A DNA stretch of 64,000 bases, taken from contig OX422188.1 in NCBI GenBank assembly GCA_949130485.1, positions 9,925,943 through 9,989,942 on the forward strand. The letters run 5' to 3'. The position numbers were made by a program, and so were the translations under genes. The notes below the pieces were generated by a model. The model did not search any database and was not told the DNA's origin. It worked only from the letters and a program-made list of their open reading frames with translations. How positions within the stretch are numbered: position 1 is the first letter of the stretch; each line of letters opens with the position of its first letter. Shown piece by piece: positions 1-14,200 of the stretch. The DNA is from Agelas oroides. Lineage: Eukaryota > Porifera > Demospongiae > Agelasida > Agelasidae.

Positions 1-913
1 GTTTCAAAGCTCTAATCTGATTGGTTGGGTTAGGGTTTATTAGGGTTGGGTTAGGGTTAATTTAGGGTGTTGTCAGGGCAACGGTTAGTAAGCGTATAAT
101 TATTGACCAATAGGATTAGAGTTTTGAAAAGGTACCCCGGGACCGGGATGGCTCAGAAACGTCTCCTCGTGAGAGGGTGGGGTCTGGGGCCGGCCGGCCG
201 GGGATCGGCGACTTTTGCGCGCGCCGCTGCGGTTGCACATCAATTACAGGGCTTCGCGATTCTTGGAACGACAGCCGTTTCTTGCGTTTCAGTTTCTTGG
301 AAGAGCATGAATCAGCAATTGACTGCAATGACACTTTTTCCAAGAAACATACACTGAACTAAATAAAAAGTCTGAACACCTTCAGTTTATTTTAAACAAG
401 CTCCTGCGTCCAGTGTTAGTGTGTTACAGAGCATGTGAAGACCGAGGTAAATGTAATGGGAAGAGTATACGGTAGGACGACGATGCGTTAAAATGTTTGT
501 GTCTCAAGTGTATTGACTTTTGTAAATTAATATTCTTTTGTTGTGCCATAGATTATCCATGTAAGCATGTCACACTTCCACCCAAGGGAGGCTCGTACGC
601 TAGAACATATTGTACCAACGCAAACACGTAAGCATTCACTTTCGTTTTGAAATGTTTTTTCAATACAAACTAGGTACATCAACTGTATGAAAATAGATTG
701 AACTGGGTTTCAACACAGTATAGTTGTCTAACTGTTACAAAAAACGTAACCACAGTGCTAGAGGGGTGTACATAAAACATAGATTATTCACAGAGAGAGC
801 GGAGTGATTTTGAAAAATATGAGCAGGATGAAACAAAACTTGACATTGCCATACAGATGAGAATACAGTACACTGAGAATATAAAGTTGAAGTGAATAAT
901 GAGTGTTGACAGT
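1..913. other. Spacer with degenerate telomere-like repeats
   Basis: No gene is supported here. Positions 26-68 hold several TTAGGG or TTGGG units in imperfect tandem, resembling an interstitial remnant of the metazoan telomere repeat. Positions 180-235 are GC-rich (overlapping GGCC runs and GCGCGC), unlike the AT-rich surroundings. The remaining sequence up to the end of the ETS gene has no open frame with family resemblance and probably includes its 3' UTR. Confidence 0.5.
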
Positions 914-3900
914 TTATTCGTCTGCGTACAGCTTGCTCAATCTCTTGCTGAAGCGATACGTTAGGCGTCCTCCAACTTGGTTCAAAATGTCTCTCTTGTA
1001 ATAATAACGCAGAGCCCTGGCAACTTTATCGTAGGTCATGCTGGGTCGGTTTCTGTGTTTTCCCCACAGGGCAGCGAAGGCCTGAGCGTCACGGAAGCGG
1101 AACAGTCCCTCCTTCTTGTTCTCCCAAGACACCATGTACTGATACTTGGGCTTCTTGATCACGCGCAGGGTAAACTCCCAGAGTTGAGCTGAAGTTGGAA
1201 TATCTGAAGGTGATAGAGAGAAGGAGCAAAGGAAGATGAGTGTAAGTGCAATCAATGTTTAACAGGGAAAACAGAATAAAACAAAAAAACAAAACAAGCA
1301 ACTGAATATAAATAAATGCATACCTTTAATATCGGAATCATCAACTTGAATTGGAGGTTTTGGGGGTTTCTTTGGGCCAGACCTCCTGCGATCTAATGTT
1401 GTGCAAATAGATAATATACACAGTTAAGACTTTAGTACAACATGTATTGTGTACTGTCTAGTTCTATGGCACATTAATTATTTGTTTGTGCTAATGGAAA
1501 ACTTAAAGAGCCAGTGTTTGTCTATTACCAACTGCAACACACCACAATGTGACATCAATCCACACCCTAATTGTTTGTGTTAGCATTAATACAAGGATGC
1601 TCAATTACATAGAAGTGATTATTCACCTTTGCTGACTTTCGTGGTTTGGTAGGGACTGCAGACTGGTGGAGTATAGTAAGTCTGTCGGCTTTCTGGGGAT
1701 TCAGGAGTGAGCGGGTAATAGTCTATTCCACCTGTGTTAATCCCTGGCTGTTCAATCATTTCTATTGGGACTTCACCTTCGTCTGGATGAAAAGCAAGTG
1801 AGTTATCCATCAAGAAGGTCTCCTGGAACGGATTCAAATGGTTTCCCCAGGTTTGGATTGGTTGTGCTAAGCTGGGGTAGTATCCAGATGGTGGCATACT
1901 ACTACACGTTGATACAGGTTTGGTGATATCGTGGCTAAATTGTGGGAGGGAGGCGCAGGAGGTCGTAAAGCAGGGCGGACTAGCGATTGGTGTGTCCTGA
2001 GGCACACTGACAAAGTTGTATTGGTTTCCAATACAAGAGGAGGCAGGACTGTGGGAGGGGGCAGGGCTGTTTGTGTAGGGGGATGAATAAGGTGAGGAGC
2101 CATAATCTGTGTGTATGTGTAGGGGGGAGACAAGCAGGCATTATGAATATTTGTTCACCAGAAGGTGGAGTTCCATTAAAGTTATATTGGGCCATACCAA
2201 ATTAATTTATGTTTCACGGATTGCTTAGGTCAGAAACATGACCCGGTAGGCAGGCAAAAAAATAAAAATAAAAATGACCAAACTTCTCATGAATTTAATT
2301 AGGTACCACTCAGCCACACAAATTTGCTCGCCATCCTCCATTCTTGCCATGTGGTGAGTACTTAGCCTCGTTTCCAGGCCTTCACGCGTTCGTCGCTTGC
2401 AGTACGAAGAACGCTTAATTGGATTAGATTGCTTACATGCAAAAAACCTACCAAACATACTTCTCTACACAACATATTACTTGATGAGTACTCAAGGAAC
2501 TGGGCTCTCAACATCAATTTGGAAAGTGTTACTCTGAATCGCTTTCAGTACTAACACTGATACTTACATTCATCACATGGTGATCCAGGGCCAGACATGT
2601 ACTGCTGCTGGGGTGCTGAAATAGGAGGTAATGCTGCCATGGGCTGTCCAAATCCTGAAAAGGGAGAATAATTAAAAACAGCTGTTAGTTGATGCACAGT
2701 TTGAAAGTTGGTATGCAACTTTGTGAAATTTGGAGGAAATAATTTTTCAGATTGAGCACATTCTTACCTTGTAAGCCATTTGTGGCTGTATAGTAGTCTA
2801 CTGGTAGTTCATTGCCATAGTTACTACCTACAGGGGGAAGGAAAGATGGAAAAACAAAAGGTAAGTATTGGGGGTGTGGTTGAAATTTCAAAAAAATAAC
2901 AGGTCCAGTGTACACAAGATGGGGGTGTGACCCTTATCAAATATTCATATTTTCCAGTGAAGCATGAATAACTAACTACAGTCAGGCTACTAACCCTCAG
3001 AGGCAAATTTCCAGGAATTGAGACAGGCTGCCCTTTGGGGTATTCATCAAATTTCCAAGAATCTAGAGTATGGCTTCTGACTATGTATACCCATCTGTAT
3101 CCTATTATACCAAGGGTGAAAGTTCAGCCAACTCAGGCAGGATGTTTAACAGGCCAAGCTGATGGCTTTTCCAAGAATTGTTTTGGTGCATTCCTGAGGT
3201 TCTTCCAAGAACTGCTTTGATAAGGCTTGACTCAGGAAATTGCTTAATAGCAATATTGCACATTCTAACAAGTTATTTGGGTTGCCAGTAGCCACAAAAT
3301 ATATATTTTATTACAACTTGTGCACCTGGTCGGCACAGTTAACCCACATTCCCCCCCCCCTTTTTTTTTCTTTTTACTTTCAAGACACATGCGCTTGGCG
3401 TCTGATCAGGCAATTATGTAAAATTGATTCCTATAAAGGTGAGTAAAGAGTCGGACAGGACAGGGCAGGGCAGGGAAGCAAATGTTAAGACTTGTGACCT
3501 AGTCCTTGGGTGTCCCCCTCTCAGGAGGTCAATTTTAGAATATCATTTTGTTTTCATCCTACACGCAAATTCCACGATAGGGCAGGGAAACAACTGTTAA
3601 GATGCGTGACTAGTCCTTGGGTGTCCCCCTTTCAGGAGGTCAATTTTAGAATGTTGGTTTGTTCGCATCCCACACCTATGACAGGACAGGGAAATAATTG
3701 TTTGTTAGGCGCGTGACTAGTCCTTGGGTGTCCCCCTCTCAGGAGGTCAATGTCATCCTACGCACAAAGTCCTATCCTACTCACATGTTGCTCAAGACAT
3801 TTTGATTTAGGTATGCATGAAGCATGTTAGGCTTGGGATCAGATAAAACCCTCAAAACCGCATGTTAATCTAAAGTCTCTCGCTAAATGCAGAAGGAATA

Positions 3901-5215
3901 AAAGGCATGAGTGGTAAACACACTCTTGGCTGACCAATTACATTTTTGAAAATAAGAAACATGAAGCGTACCATCACTTGAATAAGCAGGACTGCTAATG
4001 GGAGTCAGAAACAGTTCTTCATCCTGTAAAAGACAAAAAGAAAATGAGGGTTGATAGTTATGCCATTGTAATAGCAACCACAAAATTCAACGTTTCAAAC
4101 TCATTTATGTGAAGCTAAAGCATTGAAATTACAAGAAGAAAGCTAAGGATGCCAATAAGCCAGTTCCCAGTCTCCATCTCACCCAGGAGGTTAAAGATAA
4201 TAATCCACCTAGTCAAAATACCAATGTAACATGCTTTGATGCCCTAAAAAATCAATGTACAGTAGCCAAAAAATTTGTAATGTTTCAGCACACTATATAA
4301 CAGCAAATATCGTCAGTGGTATAAGTGAGGTGTTAAAAAAAGTCTAGTTACTTCAGTTATACCACTGGTGACGACTGATGTATATATAGTGTCATAACGT
4401 TTGGTTGAATCGTATACGTTGAAGTACTGTTAGCATCCCTAGCCACACAGTTCTAGACAAAAATATATCCTAGTAATTGCATTGCAACTGAAAACATTTT
4501 ATTGAGCAGTTGCAAAAAGGGGAGAGGGAGATGAAACGTTTACCTGTCTTGTTTCTGTCACTTGTCCTAGCGACGCCATTGCAGGTTGCATCATGGCAGC
4601 AACAAACTGTTTTCTCTCTTCATTCAGGATGAGTTGAGGAGGATCTGCTGGGCTAGTGTGTCCACTCATATCGACTTCAAGAAGCAAAGAAATCGGATCT
4701 GAAATTAGGAAGAAAAAAAGAAACTCCCAGTCATACATTTGCTTAGTTGTTTAAGTACATTTCATCCAGGATATTTCCTTATTGCCAAGATTTCTCTGCA
4801 TGTATCATTGTGTCAAAAATTATCCCAAGCTCATTATCACCTGAAAACGTTTTCTGGTGATGGAACCCAATGTGCCAGCTTTGATGTGTACTTAGTGAAT
4901 GGCACTACAGCTCAATGCGCGCTAGCTGCCGCATATGCTTGGCGTAGTTTCTTCACTGACGGTCCTAAGACTTACTTGTCAAGTTAGGAAAAAGCTTTAA
5001 TCTTGGATTTTACTTTAAACGTGGCAACTGAACACTTAACCATTGCACACCTTGCAAGAAAATATTTGCTCCAGGGCAAACGAGTTGTGCAGCTCTCGTT
5101 AAATACAAACTTCGGGTTGTAACGCCACATTTATAATGTACAATAATCATTGAATTTGGCACGACCGACGCGCGTGTGAGAAGGCCCGCAGTAGTAGCTC
5201 TTGTGTGCACTTACT
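914..5215 (-). CDS. ETS-domain transcription factor (ELF/ESE-like), 387 aa
   Basis: Sequence-specific nuclear transcription factor. Coding exons on the minus strand, in transcript order: 4669-4544, 4023-3972, 2827-2768, 2654-2568, 2106-1627, 1392-1324 and 1203-914. Phases agree and the stop is at 914. A non-coding first exon probably ends at 5215 (GTAAGT donor). The ATG at 4669 is the first in frame in exon 2. The ETS winged helix fills the C-terminus, about residues 298-380: LWEF start, then LWGKHRNRPSMTYDKVARALRY as recognition helix with the two DNA-contacting arginines (RALRYYY), then GGRLTYRF. The N-terminal 290 residues are low-complexity, rich in Pro, Ser, Tyr and Gln, as expected for an activation region. 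No pointed (SAM) domain is visible. The C-terminal position and the LWGKH..RP.M.Y wording resemble the ELF/ESE/ETV groups, but the subfamily is not settled. Exon calls are by eye. Confidence 0.88.
3456..3765. repeat. Tandem repeat of about 108 bp, 2.5 copies
   Basis: Copies start near 3498, 3606 and 3712. Each carries CTAGTCCTTGGGTGTCCCCC followed by a CAGGAGGTCAAT block and a GACAGGGCAGGGAAA block. The array lies in an intron of the ETS gene between exons 4023-3972 and 2827-2768. Confidence 0.8.
4275..4412. repeat. Imperfect foldback element
   Basis: The arms (about 4277-4331 and 4352-4410) are imperfectly complementary; the clearest core is AGTGGTATAA against TTATACCACT. It lies in an ETS intron and is probably an old foldback insertion. 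Confidence 0.5.
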
Positions 5216-5586
5216 TCACTCCTGCGTGGGCGCTAGCAGCTTCTGTACCGGGTACATGCACTGATGTCACAGAACAGTGTAGATAAGTGGCCTCCAGGGA
5301 AACTTTGGATTTCGCCAAAAGCTCGCTCTTCTCACGAACTAAAGATTTCCCAGAAGCGACTAGTTATATTTAAGTGCCCTTCCTAGAAAGTACACATGAA
5401 TAATCGTAGGCGAGCCTTCTCGGAATCCATGAAAGGCTTCCCCACTACTCACAACACGTGGTTTCTTGGAAAAAATACCGGAGGTGTCTCCCGGGCAACT
5501 GGTCAACCTGATACTACAACAATGACCAACCTCGTTCCCAGGATCCTTCTGGGAACAGGACTACTACACCAAAGGGTATCGCGTGA

Positions 5587-5644
5587 TAGCCTCGTTCCCA
5601 GGCCATCTATCACAGCTGTGATAGAAGGCCTGGGAACGAGGCTA
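5587..5644. repeat. Foldback element of the AGCCTCGTTCCCAGGC family
   Basis: Perfect constant ends (TAGCCTCGTTCCCAGGCC and its complement) enclose a self-complementary interior, CTATCACAGCTGTGATAG. A partial relative lies just upstream at 5530-5560. Confidence 0.85.
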
Positions 5645-6984
5645 GTCGCGTGATGCCGCAACCGTCAGCGGGGCGGGCAATTGTGCAAGAAATGTCTGCA
5701 GAAAGCTGTGCGTTCAGATTATGCTGCAGGTATAAACTATATTTATGATGAGTGCATCAGTGCATGCTCTATAATGAATGAATGAATTAATGAATAAATG
5801 AATGGTTAGAGTGACACGCAGAATGCCTGGTCTGATGGTCACTCAAAACGAGTACAAAATAATTTGTGTGAACAGTGCTAGTTTTATTCAGTAACACTAA
5901 GAATATATTACAATCTACATATTCCAATTGTTCATCTGAAGTAGATGATACTTTTAACTCCTTTACTCTTGATGAAATTTTTCAAGAGCTGGACAAAACC
6001 TCAACACACAACAAACTACAGTCTAATTTCATCTGAAGTATAATACTTTTATCTCTCTCATGTCTGACTAAACCTAAGTATAATTATTCTTAGTGCTACT
6101 TAAAATAATAGGTACACATCTGTATAACTTGTGAAATCAACTGTAATTGGTTTAGTAATTCAGAGGCTTAACTTAGATCAGTCCGGGCATTCTGTGTGTG
6201 ACTCAAATTACTTTGCATGGCAGCATTAAACGTTCAAGAGCTGGGTAAAGCATAGAAAGTGAAACTCACTTTCAACTATGTCCTATGTACATTAATAATG
6301 ATGCTGCAATGCAAAGTAATTACAAAGCCAATGTGCTGTATGTGTTGATGTGACATTTAGTCACTAACTGCAGACTCATACCTGCAGCTTTTTGCTTTCA
6401 GTTGGGTCCGTGCTCCATTTAATATGGACAAGCTCTCAATAATAATGCCACCTCAAAGAGAATTTCATGAAAGCTGCTATAATCAGTATAGGTCATCCAT
6501 GTATCCAGGACTAAAAAAGAAAGGTGCAATCAGTGTATGCCTCAGCATAAACCTGTACGTACTCCAAGACATGCACAGATCCTACAGTTTGTAGATAGAT
6601 GCTTTTCACTGGAAATGTCTCATCCAGTGGCTATAGTCTCCCTGAGAGTCCTGCAAAATGCAGGAGGTCACTGTTTGCCAGTTGGTATGTGCAGGCTTAG
6701 CCAGACATGAGTTTTACATAGTGTAAATTAATACTCTTGGGCAGAAGCCTATATATCCACTATAGTTAGTTAACACTGTTGGGTCTGGGGTATACTGGTT
6801 ACATGTTTTACCACTTAGCACCACTTTCCCACACTTAATTGTTGGTGAATAGTTCACTTACCACAATTATTAACACTCCATAGACAGAAGCCTTATCCAC
6901 CTGTTAACACTTTTAATATATGACCCATTAAGGGTTCCTTGAGCAGCACTTCCCATGCTTGTTGATGAGAGAGTAGGTGCATCA

Positions 6985-7024
6985 TTAGCCTCGTACCCAG
7001 GACACACGGACTGGGTACGAGGCC
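6985..7024. repeat. Short foldback element of the same family
   Basis: TAGCCTCGTACCCAG and CTGGGTACGAGGC face each other across a short spacer. The CGTACCC variant replaces CGTTCCC on both arms, so the arms have stayed complementary. Confidence 0.8.
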
Positions 7025-7936
7025 AATGTAACTCGATTATGTATTATTATAATTATATGTTGTGTGGGTCCTGCATCTGAGACATACGATGGGGAGTTTG
7101 TAGAGCTATAGGGAGTACTTTCAGTACTTGTCTTCCAAGAATCAATGTACTGTCACTGCTTTTTTACACATGGGACTACCAGTATTGTCTTTATACATAC
7201 ACTAGAGGAAATAACTGTGATGTCACCATATATAATGGGGGATAGCAAGGGACTATAGATGATGGTATTAGAGTAGATACTTTCCATGGAATGGTGACAT
7301 TGATGTTGCTCATTGTTTACAACTGGCTGCTGAGTAAATAAACTGGCAGACAGTGGCAATGAGGCTGTTATGAGCTATTTTGCTATTAGCATGACAATTC
7401 ACATACATTGGTTTCTCCATTTGATAAATCGAAAGTTTCATTCCCACTGTGTTCTATTACAACAGCGTGGTATAGGTTGGGCATTTGGTGGCAGTGAGGT
7501 TGCAGGCAGGTATGAACTAATTTGCTATCAGTGTACAATGCACATGCTTCTCCATTGAATTTCATTCCCACAATGTTTTATTACAACATTGATTGTGTTT
7601 AATCATGCACAATCACTGGCCACTCCATCAATTTCCACAAACTTAAGAATGCCCAACCTATACCACAGTGTAATGAACATTTAGGTATACTGTGCTCCGT
7701 TTTACTATTATACTTAAATCACTGTTTGTACTATTTGATGGGTGGCGTGTGACTAAGTATCATTTATACCACATTACATCACTTTCTAAGTATTTCTGAA
7801 CAGCGGTCATATACTCCTATTATGTAAAAATAGTAAATAATAGTTTGTACAAAACTTGCATGTTGTACCAGAATGTTGTACCAGAATAGTTTACACAAAA
7901 TGGAATTATATTGTTTACTGTCTCAATGCGGTATAA

Positions 7937-8003
7937 ATTGGATACACTACCTATACTCGGAGTATAAACGCAATATACTCCGAGTATAGGTAGTATATCC
8001 AAT
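7937..8003. repeat. Palindrome with 29-bp arms
   Basis: Arms 7937-7965 and 7975-8003 are complementary with one mismatch, around a 9-base loop. The core is CTATACTCGGAGTAT. It is unrelated to the AGCCTCGTTCCC family. Confidence 0.8.
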
Positions 8004-8282
8004 ACTTAAAGCTAACCCTAGGTTTGCTCATAAGTAGCAAAGATGACAATTTTTGTTAAAGAGTCCAGTTTTTTTGCCTCACATTGTAACTATTACTTAG
8101 TTAACCTGCATAAGGGATTGGCTAGAAGAAGTCATATGGCATTAAAAATGTAAAAGGTGTCAGGATTGCAATGGAACTAGCTATGCATGCACTGTCCATA
8201 AAGTATCCAAAAAACACTATAAAGATAATAAGCAACAATATTTTCATAAACTACTAGTCCTATAAATGTTCTCAGCATATCT

Positions 8283-11200
8283 CTACTGGTCTTTCTTCGA
8301 TTCTGTTTCATGTAGCTGTGAAGAGAATCCGTTTTCAGAAGGTTTTGAGCTGGGAATGTTCCCATTTGCTTCTTTTTCTTCTACCTTAGCTCCCTGAAAG
8401 CTTGTGCCCCCCCTCTCTCTGGCCAGTTTCTTTGCCCTGGCCCTGCCTTTCTTGATGTAAGCATGGATGTAGAAGTTGGTGAAGAGGACAATGAAAGAGA
8501 TGGAGTAGCCTATTAGAGTGTATTGCATCCACTTGGAGAAGTTGCAATCGATGTAGAGAGCATATGCAGCGTGGATGATGCATAGAGAGAACTGCAGCTG
8601 TGTAGAGAGAGGGAAACCTCAGTTGTGTGGTGTCACATGACAACATTGAATCATGCACAATCAACACTTGAAAAAGCTCTATTCATAAAAATGGTGAAAC
8701 TGCCAGTGTTTTTCAGTCTGTGTAGTAATAGAAAGCTCATATAGAGTGACTGCATGTACCAGACAAGGCCCAATTAGGCTGGTCCTGCGTCTGGTGCATG
8801 CAGTCAGTGATCCAGTTAAAGCCTGCTCTGGGGAACTCACAAAAGCAATATCCACTTTTGTAACAGAATTAGTCATAGTCTTTAGCTCAAAAGAAGGGCT
8901 GTTTGGAATTTAAACTGTTCATAGAAAGTGAGTGGAGGTTGTATTTGCTGTCCATTGAGCAAAAGTGTTGCACTATTATAGTAATGTAGTGACTTGTCAC
9001 AATACTGTGCAAGTAAATGTGCACTGAGTATAAAGCTGCTTCTATCCTTGTCCACTTGGCATTCTGTCATGATAAGATCCTTTGAGGTCTGTTACTGCAC
9101 TTTGCGAAATTTGCAAGAATTCTTTGGCAACGACAGTGTAATATTAAGCCAGAATCAGTGTATTTTGCCTGTATACTGTGTCATGGGCCAAAAATTTTTG
9201 TGAAGTTACTAATGATTGAGGGAAAGGGAAATGGCTGGTTTTAAAATTATTTTTATAGTTCCATTTCCATGTGTAGCTACAAACAAAAATGCCTCATACA
9301 GCAGATCATATTATTTAGGGGCTCAGCTGGTCATAAAGACAAGTTTGTTGCTAGTGATACTACAAGCAACAAAAGGTGGAGGCCTGGGTACAACGCTGAC
9401 GGTACTGCATGCTAGGGTGGAGGCCTGGGTACAACACTGACGGTACTGCATGCTAGGGTACTGCTAGCTGCAGGAAACAGTGGCTGAGCAACGGGGAGAA
9501 ACCAGAAACCATTAAAGTCTTGATCGGCAATGAGCTCAAATGCTTAACACCAAGCCACTTCCTGAATACACTTCCTGTCACAGAAGTTGTTTGGTTCTAC
9601 AAATGATACATTCACTGGAACACATACATTATTGCAATAATACTGAAGATTATGTATGCCATTCACTTCCTGATCCACTTCCTGCTACAGGAAATATTAA
9701 CACTGGCTACAAGAAACACTCAGTTGGTTAGTATCATGGATATTACTCGCCTTGTTCCCAGGCCCCACCCAGCTTTCTGTCGCTTGCAGCACGAAAAACT
9801 CTGTTTTAAATTTGTTTGTGCATGGGGAGAGCCTGGGAACAAGGCTAGGCATGAGTTTTTTATTGCACAAGTATGCACATGCACTTCTACAAGCTTAAAG
9901 GCAAGTAAGTTGACTGACTACTGCAAAATTTCTGCATTAATCACTAGTTATCTTGACCGACTCTTGAATGATTTCAACTTAGTGAGGCAAATCCCACACA
10001 CAAGCTCATCCTTTATTGCATTCCAAGATTAACTATTATCAGTTAATAACTTCCATATATGGAAACATTCTAAAATGCATATGGTTAAATAGAGCATTAG
10101 CCAAATATGGAGTATTTGCACAGTGTGATTAAATGTGGTTACCTGTTGAATATTGAGCATGCAGAGATGTGTCTAATGTGCATGTTTATGAGTGCTCTAT
10201 TGTGCAGTTGAGCAGGAGGGTAGGATGAGTTTTCTCTGGCTGCTAACCACACATGCAAATTATGTGGTACTTTAACACATCTGGTGTAAGTATTTCAGAG
10301 CCTTCCACCTAGCCTTGTTCTCATGCCTCCACAGCAGCATTCCTCAGCAGTAATCGTCAGTACAAAGTTACCTCCATAGCTGGAAATAAAATCCAATGCC
10401 CACTTTTTAATTGCTGTTTTATACTGCATGTGCAAATTGGTTGGGAGTCTGGGAACCAGGCTGGTTGTCTGTCTGGGAACGAGGCTGGTTGTCAGTCTGG
10501 GAACGAGGCTGGTTGCCAGCCATTTAGGTCAAGTGACTGCAACATAGATGTGAGACTCAACTCAGATATACAGTGAAATCTGTCAGTAATGGTCGTCATC
10601 ATGGGACCAGCATTGTGGGGGCCTTTATAAACAGGCATTTGCTTTATATTCAGGCCACATTGCACAAGATTAGTACAACTGGGACCAAGAGTAGTGGCCA
10701 TAATAGAGTGGTATATAGCTGCCTTTAGCAGTGATCACTGTTGACAGGTTTTGCAGTATTGCTTTCCAGCCAGCCAAACCCTCTGAAAAAATCTTAGCCA
10801 GTTCTAGTCCGATACACAAATTTTAAAGCAATGGATAATACTGCAGCGACATTGTCTTCCGGTAGATTGCTGACGGGAAAAGAAAATGGCTTTGAACATC
10901 TTGCTTCAGCTGGAAATTAAAATAGGTGAAAGTGAAAGCTGGCAAATCAAATCCAGGGTTCTCGGCTCCATCAGTGATCTACAACGGAGCCACGACCACC
11001 AGACAACCACCGGCCCTGACAATCGTCTATATGCACTGCACAGATAGTATTGAATCCAAAACCAGCAGGCACTCAGGTTGAAGGAAGTTTTCATGCAACA
11101 GGTCAGTTGGTCGGTTTGTTGTTCTGCATACCGACGCTTGTGGCCACTAATATGACCTTCTGAGATAAGAAAACTGCTATGTAGCGGATATGACCACACA

Positions 11201-14200
11201 ACATGGGCACTTGTACAACCGAGATGAAGAAATGCGTTTCCGCAAGACATGCAGCTGTACTCTGCGGTGTGCGTGTGTGGTGCCACTGGTTCCTTTCCTA
11301 CATTCCTTCCCAGAATTTGAAGCTTAAACCTGATCTTGTCCCTGTGAAAATGTACTTGTGAAGCTTCTGTAGTCCTCGGGAAATTATTGCATACAATCAG
11401 CTTTGGGCAAAGGGAGGAACTGGTTTTCCTCTACTGGTAATTGGACCAACCAAACGGTGTTGTGCGGTGTGTGGTGGAGTTGTTGAGCGGTTTGTTTTCC
11501 TACATTCCTTCCAAGTAAAGCTTAAGCTGGATGCTGTGCAAATGTAGTACTTGTGAATTAGGTAACATGTGGTGCATGATAGTGGTGTGTGGTGTGTGGT
11601 GGAGTTATTGAGCGGTTTGTTTTCCTACATTCCTTCCAAGTAAAGCTTAAGCTGGATGCTGTGCAAATGTAGTACTTGTGAATTAGGTAACATGTGGTGC
11701 ATGATAGTGGTGTGTGGTGTGTGGTGGAGTTATTGAGCGGTTTGCTTTCCTACATTCCTTCCAAGAAGTAAAATGCTGTGGAAATATAGAGCTTCTGCAA
11801 TTTCAGCAAAACTAGAAGATGATTTATCAAGACGTGGAAGTTTAAGCTTGACACAGTCTTGTGCCCAGACCCTCTCGTACGTGTGAGCAGGCGCTTGACA
11901 GTCTAGGCACGAGACTAAGTTTGATGCTGTGGAAATGTAGCACTTGTGAAGTTTCTATCCTATCTCAGCAATTGTGTGTCACTACTACATTAGAAGTCAC
12001 TGTGGGCTATGTGTGTGTGAGTATCATTTCATGCACACATGCAACGATTCAGCCACTGAACGGGATCTTAAAATTGACATAATATTTAACTACATGTACA
12101 TGTCTGGCAGACATCTCCATGACATGGCAGATGTCTCCATGACAACATGGCAGACATCTCCATAACAACATGGCAGACATCTCCATGGCAACATAGCAAT
12201 GTCTCCATGACAATGTATTAGACACCTCTGTGACAACATGGCAGACATCTCTCATGACAGACATCTCCATGACAACAATCTGACCCAGACTGTATAATAA
12301 CATTGTAAAACCCTGAAGTCACTCAGACCAGAGCTGGTTTCTCTCTAATATTAATTGGACTAATTAACATAATACTGAACCGCTTTCTTTCCTACATTCC
12401 TTCCAAGAAGTGGAAGCTTGATCCTGTGGAAATGTAGTACTCAGACTGACATAACATGGTGCGTGCATGTGTGGTTTGGTGTGTGGTGTTGAGCGGTTTG
12501 CTTTCCTACATTCCTTCCAAGAAGTAGAAAAGTTAAGCTGGATGCCAAATGCAGTACTTGTGTAGCTTCTGTATATAACATGGTGCGTGCATGTGTGGTT
12601 TGGTGTGTGGTGTTGAGCGGTTTGCTTTCCTACATTCCTTCCAAGAAGTAGAAAAGTTAAGCTGGATGCCAAATGCAGTACTTGTGTAGCTTCTGTATAT
12701 ACTTGTGTAGCACGTGCTGCTATATTAATTGGTTACCACCGTGGGGCAGTCGTGAGCAGTATCTCAAACACAGTGTTGCTGTGATCTGGTGAAACCACGG
12801 CTAGCCAAACAGTGCTGCTGTGATCTGGTGAAACCACGGCTCCCCCCCTCCTCCTTGTGTACCTCTTCCTCTCCCCCCCTCCCCCTTGTGTACCTCTTCC
12901 TCTCCTCCCTCCCTCCCCCTTGTGTCCCTCTTCCTCTCCTCCCCCTCCCCCTTGTGTACCTCTTCCTCTCCTCCCTCCCTCCCCCTTGTGTCCCTCTTCC
13001 TCTCCTCCCCCCCTCCTCCTTGTGTACCTCTTCTTCTCCTCCCCCCCTCCTCCTTGTGTCCCTCTTCCTCTCCTCCTTCCCTCCCCCTTGTGTCCCTCTT
13101 CCTCTCCTCCCTCCCTCCCCCTCTAATGCAGGGAACCTTTAAAAAGAGACCATTTTTTTTGTTGGTTTAATTTAATTTAATATTTATGGAGCATGCCTCA
13201 AATACCTGAAGCATTATTTATTCCACCTTCCCCACCCCCCTCCTCCTCTCTCCCTCCTCCTCTCTCCCTCCTCCTCTCTCCCTCCTCCTCTCTCCCCCTC
13301 CTCCCCCCCCTCCTCCCCCCCCCTCCACCTCCCCCTCCCCCCCTCTCATTTGGAAGGAGCAGGAGGAGTTTAAGGACAATTCCTCCACTTACCACACAAA
13401 GATGTCATCCACCTTCACAAAGGAGGGGGGGGGGGGGGGGGCGGAGGGGAGATCAATACCACAATTCCCCAACTGACCAAGCGAAGCCTATTACTAAAAG
13501 ACAATAAAACTATAAATACCTGAAGCATGGATAAAAAGAGATCCTTTTAGAAGTGGAGTAGAAGTATGTACACATCACAAGAGCGCGTAAAGAACGGACT
13601 ATGGGCTTCTATTGGAGTTGCACACTCTTGCTAAAGCCAACTGTTCTTATGCAATCAAGACTCCAATTATTTTAAACATCCAACCACTAACTCATTTCCT
13701 CAATTCCATTTGCATTTTTTCTGGGAAAATTACGCTTCATTTATTTGAGTCTTGATTATGGAATGTTGGATTCACTCCGCCCCACTCTTCTGCCATTTGC
13801 CTCCTCCTCCTCCTCCTCCTCCTCCTCCTCCTCCTTCTCCTTCTCCCCCTTTGCAGAGGGTGTGAAGGGGAGAAGGGGGAGGATGGATGGAGAAGAAGGA
13901 AGAGGAAAGACAGTAATGTAAATTAGAATTAGGGCAACCCTGCCACGCTCCCACTAACCATGAAGCCTGCTAAAATTCCCCTCAGGCAGTTATACACAGG
14001 ACGGCATGCTTTGAGAAAACCCACACAAAGACTCAGGCAATCATTAATTCCATTTCCTTCTTTGGGTTCTGAGAAAAGCAGACCTACAGAAGCTAGTCAG
14101 GCTTTTCCACACTTGTACAGTAACAGCTGTTTATAGTGGTCACAGTTTTCAAACAGCACCTGCGTGTAGAGGTCAACGGTTGGTGAGGCACACGGCTTCT

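Larger units (their letters stand above)
5216..8282. other. Spacer between ETS and ELOVL genes
   Basis: No coding sequence is supported. It holds the putative ETS promoter (just above 5215), two foldback elements (5587-5644, 6985-7024), a 29-bp-arm palindrome at 7937-8003, and a short inverted repeat (about 6207-6226 with 6300-6322). The two tail-to-head neighbours are both on the minus strand, so the left part should be ETS promoter and the right part ELOVL 3' flank. Confidence 0.6.

Noticed and set aside
103..362. Overlapping short frames on both strands near the left edge
   Set aside because: Non-ATG or short, no recognisable domain, no splice partner in the window.
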